A DNA stretch of 64,000 bases, taken from the NCBI GenBank assembly GCA_016744065.1, contig JADGFA010000005.1, positions 56,693 through 120,692 on the forward strand. Reading direction: 5' to 3'. A program made the translations under genes and the position numbers. The stretch comes from Gammaproteobacteria bacterium. GTDB lineage: Bacteria; Pseudomonadota; Gammaproteobacteria; SZUA-229. Positions within the stretch are counted from its first letter, which is position 1; every line of letters starts with the position of its first letter. The notes beneath the pieces were generated by a model, which was not told the origin of the DNA, did not search any database, and was given only the letters and a program-made list of their open reading frames with translations. Of this stretch, positions 54,126-62,594 are shown piece by piece.

Positions 54126-55115
54126 TTAAATATAATATTTTTTTTCTTTTCTCATATTACCAGGGGTATTGCCATACTGCTGCCGAAAAACTTTTATAAA
54201 ACTGCTAACATTTTCATAACCGGCATTATGAGCAATTTCAGAAATACTCATATCATTGCGCTTAAGCTGCTGCATTGCCTGGCGCATGCGATAGGCAGTG
54301 AGTGTTTTAAATACAGTATTATTAAATAAGTACCTGAAACCCTTTTTTAATTTATCTTCATTCAGGGCAACTTTTCTGGCAAGTTCACTAATGGTTGGTG
54401 GATTACTTAAATTTGATGTCAATATGCGCCTGGCTTCAAATAGTTGTTCTTTATCCCGTTCTGTCAGATTGATAATAAAAGGTTTTTTTGAACATAACTC
54501 AGTTAAGGATGAAAACATTAATTCGCTGGAAGTGTATTCCATATGTAAATACTGCATGTCCCCATGATAGGGGCTATCAAAAAACTGTGATGCAATATGC
54601 ATTTGACGTTGTGATATTTTAATTTGACTGAAGAGTTGTGATTGTTGTGCATTGCATATAGCGTTGACCAGTAATGGGTTATCAAAATTAATGGCATAAT
54701 TAATTAACTGCTCCTGAGTCAGAAATATGGTCAGAGCATGTATATTTAAACGATCTTTAAAAAAGGTTTTGTAACTATCAAATTTTTGTGCATAACCCAA
54801 ATAGGTATTGCCAGACTCAAATGCAAAGTGTTTACTGTTACTGCCGAACATATCGAATGTTATTGAGCCATGCATACAAAAAGTAATAAAATAAGTATCC
54901 TCAAATGGATGTTCAGTTAACTCTATATCTCTGTTAGATAAAAACTTTAGCTCGCCGACCAGAGTATTGCTTATTTTTATAATATTATAACCACCCTGGC
55001 CCAATGCCGGAGGCAATAGTAAATGGTCATGCGGTATATCTGAAGAATTTGTGTGTGCAAAATAGGTTTCGTAAAATATTTCTGAAAGCTCATTAATTGT
55101 AACCTGATATGTCAT
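54126..55115 (-). CDS. AraC-family regulator, PchR-like
   Basis: 329 residues. The N-terminal sensing half has no clear enzyme motif. The C-terminal two-helix-turn-helix AraC domain (about 228-325) includes ISELARKVALNEDKLKKGFRYLF and ISEIAHNAGYENVSSFIKVFRQQYGNTP. It is divergent from a TonB-dependent receptor, with a 352-base shared upstream region holding Fur-like sites. That arrangement is typical of PchR-type regulators, which switch on their receptor when ligand and iron starvation coincide. The ligand is unknown. The stop lies in an A/T run. Confidence 0.92.
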   Translation of the reverse strand: MTYQVTINELSEIFYETYFAHTNSSDIPHDHLLLPPALGQGGYNIIKISNTLVGELKFLSNRDIELTEHPFEDTYFITFCMHGSITFDMFGSNSKHFAFESGNTYLGYAQKFDSYKTFFKDRLNIHALTIFLTQEQLINYAINFDNPLLVNAICNAQQSQLFSQIKISQRQMHIASQFFDSPYHGDMQYLHMEYTSSELMFSSLTELCSKKPFIINLTERDKEQLFEARRILTSNLSNPPTISELARKVALNEDKLKKGFRYLFNNTVFKTLTAYRMRQAMQQLKRNDMSISEIAHNAGYENVSSFIKVFRQQYGNTPGNMRKEKKYYI

Positions 55116-55194
55116 TGTTCCCCTTCCGCTTTGTTTCTTGTCCCCATTCTTTAGTTGTCCAGTTTATTTATGTTAAACCCATTACCTTACTACA

Positions 55195-55213
55195 AATGAA
55201 AATAATTATCATT
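55195..55213. promoter_or_regulatory. Fur box 1
   Basis: AATGAAAATAATTATCATT: the two 9-base halves are inverted repeats with a single mismatch, and it is very close to the Fur consensus AATGATAATnATTATCATT. It lies 80 bases upstream of the AraC gene start, so it probably represses that gene when iron is plentiful. Confidence 0.68.
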
Positions 55214-55363
55214 TACCTTTTAGCGTATAAGCTTATTTTTTGTTGTTATAGGCCGGTTTAAGTAATAAGTAACAGGTTATTTAGCAATGGCATGTATCGC
55301 TTCATTAACCTTCATTGACAGGATTTACAACTTCGGATTGCAGCATTTATTCTTCCTTTTCCG

Positions 55364-55393
55364 TTACCTTACAAAAAATAATCCTAATATAAT
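55364..55393 (+). promoter_or_regulatory. Candidate promoter of the TonB-dependent receptor
   Basis: TTACCT (55364-55369) and TATAAT (55388-55393) are separated by 18 bases. The start site would be near 55400, immediately before Fur box 2. The -10 is perfect and the -35 weak, as expected for an activator-dependent promoter. Confidence 0.48.
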
Positions 55394-55403
55394 CCTTTTC
55401 TTA

Positions 55404-55422
55404 AATACAAATGATTCGTATT
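55404..55422. promoter_or_regulatory. Fur-like box 2 over the receptor start site
   Basis: AATACAAATGATTCGTATT is a near-perfect palindrome (one mismatch between halves) matching the Fur consensus at 12 of 18 positions. Its place just after the TATAAT is suited to repression. It is less consensus-like than box 1 and could belong to another regulator. Confidence 0.45.
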
Positions 55423-55467
55423 GGCTTTCTTCGGGGAGGACATAAATAAATAAAAAAAGGGTTATAA

Positions 55468-57591
55468 ATGTTTGTTTTTAATAGTTATTTTATGTTTTTG
55501 GTGGTCTCTTTATTTGTCGTGTCTACAGGGGCATTGGCAGAGCAGACTGAAAAAGAAGATAAAGAAGATCTTGGGGCCATCACAATTGAAGATGAAAGTG
55601 AGTCAATAGAGCTTTTGCATTCTCCCATGCCGGTGTCAATTATTGATGCCGAACGATTTCATGGTCGTAATATCAGTTTAAATGAGGTCTTAAAGCGTGT
55701 TGCCGGAGTCAAAATTGCACAGGAAGGAGGGCTGGGGAGCCGTTCAACCATTGCAATTAATGGGCTTGAAGGCCGTCGGGTTAAAGTCTTTATTGATGGC
55801 AACCCACTGAATGCACCGGATGGCAGCCTGGGTATTAATGATATTCCAATTCAGCTAGTGGAGCGTATAGAAGTCTATAAAGGTGTAGTGCCTGCTAAAT
55901 TTGGCGGTGATGCATTAGGCGGAGCGGTTAATGTTGTTGTCCGTGATTTTGAAGAGAACCTGGTTGATTTGAATTTATCACTGGGGTCTTATGATACTCA
56001 GCGTGGTTCAGTGATATTAAAAAAGCGTTTTGATAAACAAAAAATTGAACTGGGTATTGGTGGTTTTTATAACCATGCGGCAAATGATTACATCATGAAC
56101 TCTCCCTATCTGGATGGCTTAAAAATTAAACGGGATCATGATGAATACACATCTGTATTAGGTGGTATTTCAGTCTCTGTTGATGACAGGTGGTTTGATA
56201 GCATTGATATGGAACTGATCAGTTTTAGTTCAGAAAAAGAAATTCAGGGAATTCAATATAATATTCGTGAAGCAAAGAACAAAAGTGAAGCCAATATTTT
56301 TGTTATAGCGTTTGAGAAAAAACAGTTTTTTTCAGACCAACTTGAATTCAAATATATATTTGTCCGGCCTGAAATGACTAACTATTATATTGATAAAGCC
56401 ACTACCTGTTATAATTTTTATGGTAGTACACGGAGCTGCCCAGGGTTGAGAGGTGAAATTACGGGTGTTCCCCATGACTCTGCTGATAGCCAAAATGAAA
56501 TGCGTCATGATTTAAATTTACATTACTCCATTAATCGCAATCATGCATTTAATTTTCATCTTAATAGCCAGGCATCCCGTTATAAACCAAATGACCCTTT
56601 GGCCAGTGATGCGCTGGGTTATGATATTGGAAGCTTCCCATCTGAGCGTATTAATGCAGTCAGTTCCCTGAGTTATGAATCATCTTTTATCAATGACAAA
56701 ATTGTTAATGATATGGGGGTAAAACAATATGACTATGACTACACAGTAACACCCGACGAAGGTAGCTTAGGTACTCCTGAACAAACCCATACTAAAAGTT
56801 CAGAAACTGGTTTTTATGAATCCATACGTTACTCTCCGTTAAAAGGGCTTTTCTTTAAAGCATCTTATGAACATGCTTATCGTTTACCTGATTCAGAAGA
56901 AATATTTGGTAATGGTTCTACTATTATTTCAGCGCCTGAATTAAAACCAGAAGAAGCTGATAATTTTAATTTGGGTGTATTATTTGATCGCTTTGACTTT
57001 GCCGGTATGCCCTGGGTTAAAGCAGAAGCAACCTATTTTTCCCGTGATCTTATTAATATGATTAAACTGGTTTCGCAAAACCGAAAGTCACAATATTCTA
57101 ATTTAAGTGAAGTCAGCGTGCGTGGTTTTGAATTTGAAGTTAAAGCTGACTTGAGTGATGCCTGGTATATGTATGTTAACTATACCCACCAGGAACTAAA
57201 AGACAGGCAACGATTTGTCACCGGCACAATTAACACACCCAACCCGACATATGGTCTGGATGTTCCCAATGTTCCCAAACAGTTTGCCAATTTTGGTATT
57301 GAGCATAAAACACTGGCTGTATTCCGGGGTGACGATATGCTTAAATTTTTCTGGGAAAGTGCCTGGGTCGATGAATATTATTATGGCTATGAATTAAGCC
57401 AGTTTCAGGATAAAAAAATCAAGGCACAAACATCACATGCCACAGGTCTGGAATATTCCTTTAATGATGATCAAATTATTATTGGTTTTGAAATTCATAA
57501 TCTGACAGATGAAGAAATTACCGATGTCTTCAAATATCCACTTATGGGCCGCAGCTATAACCTTAATTTACGTTACAACTGGTTTGGCTAA
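55468..57591 (+). CDS. TonB-dependent outer-membrane receptor
   Basis: 707 residues. A signal peptide ends near ALA-24. A possible TonB box (AITIE, about 37-41) precedes a plug domain (about 55-160: PVSIIDAERFHGRNISLNEVLKRVAGV...RVKVFIDGNPLNAPDG...VERIEVYKGVVPAKFGGDALGGAVNVV). A 22-strand-type barrel follows, ending SYNLNLRYNWFG with an aromatic near the C-terminus. Such receptors import ferric siderophores, haem, B12 or other scarce ligands. The AraC regulator and Fur-like boxes favour iron. Two Cys (TTCYNFYGSTRSC) lie in a predicted extracellular loop. The ligand cannot be named. Confidence 0.94.
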   Translation: MFVFNSYFMFLVVSLFVVSTGALAEQTEKEDKEDLGAITIEDESESIELLHSPMPVSIIDAERFHGRNISLNEVLKRVAGVKIAQEGGLGSRSTIAINGLEGRRVKVFIDGNPLNAPDGSLGINDIPIQLVERIEVYKGVVPAKFGGDALGGAVNVVVRDFEENLVDLNLSLGSYDTQRGSVILKKRFDKQKIELGIGGFYNHAANDYIMNSPYLDGLKIKRDHDEYTSVLGGISVSVDDRWFDSIDMELISFSSEKEIQGIQYNIREAKNKSEANIFVIAFEKKQFFSDQLEFKYIFVRPEMTNYYIDKATTCYNFYGSTRSCPGLRGEITGVPHDSADSQNEMRHDLNLHYSINRNHAFNFHLNSQASRYKPNDPLASDALGYDIGSFPSERINAVSSLSYESSFINDKIVNDMGVKQYDYDYTVTPDEGSLGTPEQTHTKSSETGFYESIRYSPLKGLFFKASYEHAYRLPDSEEIFGNGSTIISAPELKPEEADNFNLGVLFDRFDFAGMPWVKAEATYFSRDLINMIKLVSQNRKSQYSNLSEVSVRGFEFEVKADLSDAWYMYVNYTHQELKDRQRFVTGTINTPNPTYGLDVPNVPKQFANFGIEHKTLAVFRGDDMLKFFWESAWVDEYYYGYELSQFQDKKIKAQTSHATGLEYSFNDDQIIIGFEIHNLTDEEITDVFKYPLMGRSYNLNLRYNWFG

Positions 57592-57664
57592 TGTAACTGA
57601 TTGCAGGCTATTAAATTAAGCATATTTACTGTATTTGTAAAAATTAATAACAAGAGGTTTAACT

Positions 57665-58879
57665 ATGAATATTTATTTTAAATATTTTTCATTGATGCTG
57701 ATAGCATCAATATTTATATCGGGCTGTGGTAGTGATTCTGGCCCAGGTGCATCGGCTGAGTTAAAAGATGCTGATCTAATGATGATTACCCGCATTGATA
57801 ATAGCACGGGATTTCTGGTAGCCGTTGATACCAGGAATGATACCCTGATTAAAAATTCTTCAGGTGTTGAAGTTGCGCCCGAAACCGGTTTATTTACCCA
57901 TAATGGTTTTATTTATACAACGGGTTCGCTGGCGGGTGATAAAATTATTAAGTATTCCTTTAATGGTATAAAGTTTACTAAAGAAGCTGAATTAATTACC
58001 GGCGAAAATACATTACCGTCTTCACTAATTTTTGTTGATAATGAAAAAGCCTATCTGACTCTGGTAACAGGTGGTGAATTACTGGAACTAAATCTTTCAA
58101 ACCTGACAATAACAAATCGAATAGATTTATCGGCTTATGCACTGGGTACCGATGATACCAGCCCTGAGCCTTCCAGTGGTGTGATTCGGGGCGATAAATT
58201 ATTTTTAGCCCTGGCCCAGGTTGATAGCGTACAAACATTTCAATGTCAGGCAGGTGCCAGTTTATTAATTATTGATATTGCAAGCAATACAATTGAAAAA
58301 CACCTTCAGGATAACCGTACCTGCTCCAGTGGTGATATGACCCCAAATAAAGGCCTGTATCTGGATTCCAATGGTGATGTATATATAAGAAATACAGCGG
58401 GTTATGGTTTTCACCCAGGTAAAATTTCTGGTTATCTGCGTATCCTTAATGGTGAAGAAGACTTTGACCCAACATATTTTTTCAGTATTCCGGCCTTAAA
58501 TATTCCTGATGTTCCAGGTAATGAGGCGGCTTATTCCTACCGTGATTCCTATGCTGAAAATGGCATTGCTTACAGCAACCTGTTTATTCCAGGTTTAAGC
58601 AGTAACCCAGTGGATTATGCAAATGATAAAAACTATCTTGCCTATATACTGGATTTACGCAATCAGACAGCAACAGCATTACAGGTAGGTGCAACAGCGG
58701 GCTGGTCTGCTGATACGGTTGCTTTTAATGGCACGGGTGGTGGCGCTTATTTTGGTCGGGTAACTGCTGCGGGAGTGGGGTTATATTATTATGATCTGGC
58801 CCTGGGTACAACGCTGACAGATAGCCCTAATATCAATGTTGAAGGTGGCCCAGTATGGGTTGTTAATTACAACCGTTGA
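57665..58879 (+). CDS. Surface or periplasmic lipoprotein, beta-propeller-like
   Basis: 404 residues. The signal ends in the lipobox FISGC (Cys21), followed by a Gly/Ser linker. The rest shows repeated beta-hairpin units (FLVAVDTRNDTLIK, GFIYTTGSLAGDKIIKYSF, AYLTLVTGGELLELNLSNL, LFLALAQVDSVQTF, SLLIIDIASNTIEKHL) like a seven-bladed propeller, comparable to DUF4374-type lipoproteins paired with TonB receptors. It starts 73 bases after the receptor stop. Likely a ligand-binding or receptor-capping partner. The fold call is by pattern, and orthology is not established. Confidence 0.78.
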   Translation: MNIYFKYFSLMLIASIFISGCGSDSGPGASAELKDADLMMITRIDNSTGFLVAVDTRNDTLIKNSSGVEVAPETGLFTHNGFIYTTGSLAGDKIIKYSFNGIKFTKEAELITGENTLPSSLIFVDNEKAYLTLVTGGELLELNLSNLTITNRIDLSAYALGTDDTSPEPSSGVIRGDKLFLALAQVDSVQTFQCQAGASLLIIDIASNTIEKHLQDNRTCSSGDMTPNKGLYLDSNGDVYIRNTAGYGFHPGKISGYLRILNGEEDFDPTYFFSIPALNIPDVPGNEAAYSYRDSYAENGIAYSNLFIPGLSSNPVDYANDKNYLAYILDLRNQTATALQVGATAGWSADTVAFNGTGGGAYFGRVTAAGVGLYYYDLALGTTLTDSPNINVEGGPVWVVNYNR

Positions 58880-58894
58880 TTTAAATGGTATCTG

Positions 58895-58917
58895 TTCGGG
58901 GCATTTTATGCCCCGAA
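58895..58917 (+). terminator. Strong hairpin after the lipoprotein gene
   Basis: TTCGGGGCAT and ATGCCCCGAA form a perfect 10-bp stem with a TTT loop, 15 bases past the stop. The following bases (TATCTATTAATATTTT) are T-rich but lack a solid T-run. It may partly terminate transcription, so that the Ton operon downstream is expressed at a lower level than the receptor. Confidence 0.6.
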
Positions 58918-58953
58918 TATCTATTAATATTTTGCTGATAATGGTTTAAACCT

Positions 58954-59736
58954 ATGACTACTTTTTTACAATTAACCTGTGTTAAAGCAAAGCGGTTTAT
59001 TTGCTCACTGACACTGTTATTTTTAATTTTACCAATGGCACAGGCAGACTCTTTGCAACAAAGCCGGCAGATAATTAACCAGACGCATAAACAGCTAAAA
59101 CAAACACAGCAAAAAATTAATAAACTGAACGATAACACCAATACAATGGTGGATGACTATAAAACAACCTTACGGGAAACAGAAACTTATAAAACCTACA
59201 ATCGTCAATTGGCTGATATAGTCAAGTCGCAAAAAAATGAACTGCTATCAATAAAAAAACAAATTGAAGATATTGCCATGACCAGCCAGCAGATTATGCC
59301 ATTAATGGATCGCATGATTCAGATGCTGGAACAGTTTATCGCCCAGGACCTGCCCTTTTTGGAAAAAGAACGCAGCCAGCGCATAGCCAGTTTATACAGC
59401 GGTATGAAACGTGCAGATTTAAGTGTGGCAGAAAAATACCGAAAGGTTCTGGAAGCCTATCAAATTGAAATTGAATACGGAAAAACCCTGGAAACCTATA
59501 AGGCCAAACTAAAAGATAAAAAAGTTAACTATCTTAAAGTTGGCCGTAGTGCATTTTTTTATCAGACACTGGATAAGAAAACAAGTGCTGTCTGGAATAA
59601 ACAAAAAAAGCTCTGGCAGCTTATAGATGATGGTGATGTAGAACACTCGATTAATGTGGCTATTAAAATGGCAGGCAAACAACAATCACCAGAACTATTA
59701 ATTGTATTAGCAGAAAAAGCAGAGGCCATGCAATGA
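58954..59736 (+). CDS. DUF3450 periplasmic coiled-coil protein
   Basis: 260 residues. A signal peptide ends near AQA-31. A long coiled coil follows (about 35-115, SRQIINQTHKQLKQTQQKINKLND), then LMDRMIQMLEQFIAQDLPFL and a C-terminal domain (VNYLKVGRSAFFYQTLDKKTSAVW). This matches the DUF3450 family, which is regularly the first gene of TtpC-type TonB operons in marine gammaproteobacteria. It overlaps ttpC by four bases. It probably contacts the periplasmic part of the Ton complex. Confidence 0.9.
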   Translation: MTTFLQLTCVKAKRFICSLTLLFLILPMAQADSLQQSRQIINQTHKQLKQTQQKINKLNDNTNTMVDDYKTTLRETETYKTYNRQLADIVKSQKNELLSIKKQIEDIAMTSQQIMPLMDRMIQMLEQFIAQDLPFLEKERSQRIASLYSGMKRADLSVAEKYRKVLEAYQIEIEYGKTLETYKAKLKDKKVNYLKVGRSAFFYQTLDKKTSAVWNKQKKLWQLIDDGDVEHSINVAIKMAGKQQSPELLIVLAEKAEAMQ

Positions 59737-61052
59737 AAATAATAATTTTTTTAGTCGGTATGGCGTTCTATTCACAAGCGACCGGTAATACATTTGATGA
59801 TTTATTAAACCATATAAAACAGCAATCCAGAGAAGACATAATAAAAGAAAAAAAGCGCCTGAATACATTTATCAGCCAACAGGAAAACCAGCAGCATTTG
59901 TTGACACAGGCAAAAACAGAGCTACAGGTACTACGACAAGAAAGCCAACGGCTTAATGCAGAAATAGACCTCAATGAACAAAAACTGGCAGATGAAGAAC
60001 AGGCATTGCAGCGAAAAGTTGGTGATCTTGGGGAATTATTCGGCGCAGTACGTCAGGTCTCGGGTGAATTAAAAGCAGAATTTGAAAACTCCGTTATTTC
60101 AGTACAGTTTCCTGATCGCCAGTTATTTCTGGATGAACTGGCACAAAGTAAAGCCTTGCCTAATATACATAAACTAGAGAAACTCTGGTTTTTAATGCTA
60201 CAGGAAATCGGTGAAACAGGCGCAACACGACGCTTTAATGCAGACATTGTTTACCTAGATGGCACAACACATAAACAGGATGTAGTACGCATTGGAGCAT
60301 TTGTTGCTGTATCCGATGGTGAATTTTTGCAACACGCAACAGAAACAAACAGTTTATTAGTGCTATCCCGGCAACCCCCTTTTCGCTATGCATCAACCGC
60401 CGATAATATCGCTAATACCGATGATGAAATGATTAAAATCATGATTGATCCCACACGGGGGCAATTACTAAATATGCTTACCATGAAACCCGATTTATGG
60501 GAGCGCATACAACAGGGCGGTATTATTGGCTATATTATTCTGACACTGGGAGTTGCAGGTTTACTGATTGCCTTATATCGCTATGTAGACCTGACCCGGG
60601 TATCTGCAAAAATGGCAACTCAATTACAACAACTTTCAAAACCGGGAAATGATAACCCTTTGGGTCGTGTTGCACGGGTCTACCATGAAAACAAAAATAA
60701 ACCACTGGATGAACGTGAAGTAGCCATAGAAGAAGCCATGTTAAAAGAAGCACCGGCAATAGAGCGTTACACCGGCCTAATTAAACTACTGGCTGCGATC
60801 TCACCATTACTGGGATTATTAGGCACAGTCACCGGTATGATTGTCACCTTTCAGACAATCACCTTATTTGGTACCAGTGATCCAAAACTAATGGCCGGAG
60901 GTATTTCAACCGCGCTGGTAACAACCGTACTGGGTCTTAGCGTAGCAATACCCCTATTATTTGCACATACATTTATCAGCTCAAAATCAAAACGCATGCT
61001 TGAATTTATTGAACACCAAAGCATTGGCTTAATCGCAAGAGATGCATCATGA
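59733..61052 (+). CDS. ttpC: TtpC-type TonB2-complex protein (MotA/TolQ/ExbB domain)
   Basis: 439 residues. A signal peptide (about 1-19) and a periplasmic coiled coil (about 30-105) precede a globular part. The C-terminal half has ExbB-like membrane helices (GGIIGYIILTLGVAGLLIALYRYVD near 268; LLAAISPLLGLLGTVTGMIVTFQTI; GGISTALVTTVLGLSVAIPLLF). This fusion is characteristic of TtpC, needed with ExbB2, ExbD2 and TonB2 in Vibrio iron uptake. It overlaps both neighbours by four bases. Confidence 0.94.
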   Translation: MKIIIFLVGMAFYSQATGNTFDDLLNHIKQQSREDIIKEKKRLNTFISQQENQQHLLTQAKTELQVLRQESQRLNAEIDLNEQKLADEEQALQRKVGDLGELFGAVRQVSGELKAEFENSVISVQFPDRQLFLDELAQSKALPNIHKLEKLWFLMLQEIGETGATRRFNADIVYLDGTTHKQDVVRIGAFVAVSDGEFLQHATETNSLLVLSRQPPFRYASTADNIANTDDEMIKIMIDPTRGQLLNMLTMKPDLWERIQQGGIIGYIILTLGVAGLLIALYRYVDLTRVSAKMATQLQQLSKPGNDNPLGRVARVYHENKNKPLDEREVAIEEAMLKEAPAIERYTGLIKLLAAISPLLGLLGTVTGMIVTFQTITLFGTSDPKLMAGGISTALVTTVLGLSVAIPLLFAHTFISSKSKRMLEFIEHQSIGLIARDAS

Positions 61053-61564
61053 GTGACTTGCCTGTTTATTATATTATTATAGATTTTCTTAATAGAGGCG
61101 GCACGGTTCTGTATATTATTGTTATTGCCTCAATACTGCTCTGGTTTCTGGTTTTTGAACGGCTGATTTATATTTACTTTCGTGCCAGCCGGGACGGTAA
61201 TGAACTATCAAAAACATGGCTGCAATATACTCACAATAAAGACGCACTGCATATTCGTTCATCTTTACAATATGACTTTAAACAGCGCATATTATTAACA
61301 CTGCCTTTAATTAAAATTCTGGTGCGCATTACCCCCATGTTGGGACTATTTGGCACCGTATACGGCATGATTGAAACCTTTGATGTTATTGCCCATCAGG
61401 GAACCGGTGATGCACGGGCAATGGCAAATGGTATTTCCATGGCAACCCTGCCAACTATGACCGGCATGGCTGTAGCAATTATTGGTTTATTTTTTCAGCG
61501 CCATATAGAAGTCACCGCCAGGCATAAAATAAACTGTTTTAATGAAGGGTTGCAGGCATCATGA
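61049..61564 (+). CDS. exbB: ExbB-type proton channel protein of the Ton2 system
   Basis: 171 residues, a short ExbB. The first helix (about 19-36, LYIIVIASILLWFLVFERLIYIYF) is followed by the family signature IRITPMLGLFGTVYGMIETFDVI and MANGISMATLPTMTGMAVAIIGLFF. Together with ExbD and TtpC it harvests the proton gradient for TonB. Four-base overlaps on both sides keep subunit synthesis in step. It is much shorter than the ExbB-like protein of the left-hand cluster (220 residues) and only distantly similar. Confidence 0.95.
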   Translation: MSDLPVYYIIIDFLNRGGTVLYIIVIASILLWFLVFERLIYIYFRASRDGNELSKTWLQYTHNKDALHIRSSLQYDFKQRILLTLPLIKILVRITPMLGLFGTVYGMIETFDVIAHQGTGDARAMANGISMATLPTMTGMAVAIIGLFFQRHIEVTARHKINCFNEGLQAS

Positions 61565-61962
61565 AGCGTATTGCTAAAGGCGATGAAAATCATGATATAG
61601 ATCTTACGCCCATGTTGGATGTGGTATTTATTTTATTAATATTTTTTATTGTGACTACATCCTTTGTAAAAGAAACCGGTATTGATGTAAATCGCCCCAG
61701 TGCCAGTACAGCAGAAAAAAAAGCCATGGGAAATATTTTAATTGCCATTAAACCAAATGGTGAAATCTGGATTGATAACCGTAGTATTGATGTACGTGCG
61801 GTGCGTGCCAATATACAAAAACTTAAGGCACGTTTTCCACAAAGCTCAGTAATTATACAGTCTGATCAGGAAGCCAAAACCGGTATACTGGTAAAAGTAA
61901 TGGACCAGATTCGTATGGCAGGCGTACAAAACATTTCAATAGCAGCATCTATTGACTCATGA
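61561..61962 (+). CDS. exbD: ExbD-type protein of the Ton2 system
   Basis: 133 residues, a canonical ExbD. One membrane helix carries the conserved Asp20 in DLTPMLDVVFILLIFFIVTT, followed by a periplasmic domain (NILIAIKPNGEIWIDNRSIDVRAVRANIQKLK...VIIQSDQEAKTGILVKVMDQIRMAGVQNISIA). It provides a within-window reference for the conserved Asp that the first ExbD of the left cluster lacks. It overlaps exbB and tonB by four bases each. Confidence 0.96.
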   Translation: MKRIAKGDENHDIDLTPMLDVVFILLIFFIVTTSFVKETGIDVNRPSASTAEKKAMGNILIAIKPNGEIWIDNRSIDVRAVRANIQKLKARFPQSSVIIQSDQEAKTGILVKVMDQIRMAGVQNISIAASIDS

Positions 61963-62594
61963 TATCGCGTACACTCATAAGCCTGATGGGGGCAGTGCTA
62001 TTTTCGGTGTTTTTTTTACTGCTGCTTAATATGTCTATTGCTGTACGCAATACAAATACGAGTGCAGATAATAATCTAAAGTTTATTGACTTTGTTCGCT
62101 TAAAAAAAGAACAGCAGCTACAAAAAAAAGAAAGAGTTAAACCAAAAAAACCAAAGCCAAAGAAAAAACCACCCCGACCCAAAATTAAAGTGCCTAAACC
62201 TGAACAGAAAACGGTACAAAAAAAATTAATAGAACCTTTAAATCTTAATATGCCAATGGACTTGTCATCTATTAATGGGCTAGGGGATGCCATGGTCTCA
62301 GGGTTTGGTCAGCGTGCAGTTAATTCCAGTGTTATACCTCTGGTGCGCATTAATCCGGTATACCCTAAGCGTGCCAGATTAATGAAAAAAGAAGGTTATG
62401 TAAAAATGGAATTTACCATTACAAAATTTGGCAGTGTTAAAAATATTGAAGTGATGGCATCTGAACCGCCCGGCATGTTTGATAGTGCTGCTAAACGTGC
62501 ATTATTAAAGTGGAAATTTCGACCCAAAAAAGATAATAATAAAGCCCTGGCTCAACAGGCAATGGTTAAGCTTGATTTCAGGCTGGATCGATGA
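61959..62594 (+). CDS. tonB: TonB energy transducer (TonB2 type)
   Basis: 211 residues. An N-terminal membrane helix (about 7-29) leads to a Lys/Pro-rich periplasmic arm (about 48-88: KPKKPKPKKKPPRPKIKVPKP). The C-terminal TonB domain includes INPVYPKRARLMKKEGYVKMEF and RALLKWKFRPKK. The YP motif that contacts TonB boxes is present. It carries energy from ExbB/ExbD/TtpC to receptors such as the one at 55468-57591. It is start/stop-overlapped with exbD and with the TPR gene that follows. Confidence 0.95.
   Translation: MISRTLISLMGAVLFSVFFLLLLNMSIAVRNTNTSADNNLKFIDFVRLKKEQQLQKKERVKPKKPKPKKKPPRPKIKVPKPEQKTVQKKLIEPLNLNMPMDLSSINGLGDAMVSGFGQRAVNSSVIPLVRINPVYPKRARLMKKEGYVKMEFTITKFGSVKNIEVMASEPPGMFDSAAKRALLKWKFRPKKDNNKALAQQAMVKLDFRLDR

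Larger units (their letters stand above)
55116..55467. promoter_or_regulatory. Divergent control region, AraC gene and TonB receptor
   Basis: 352 bases between divergent genes. Two 19-base near-palindromes resembling Fur boxes (55195-55213 and 55404-55422) and a sigma-70-like promoter (55364-55393) are visible. The AraC-type activator probably binds between them, but no direct repeat stands out. Confidence 0.6.
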
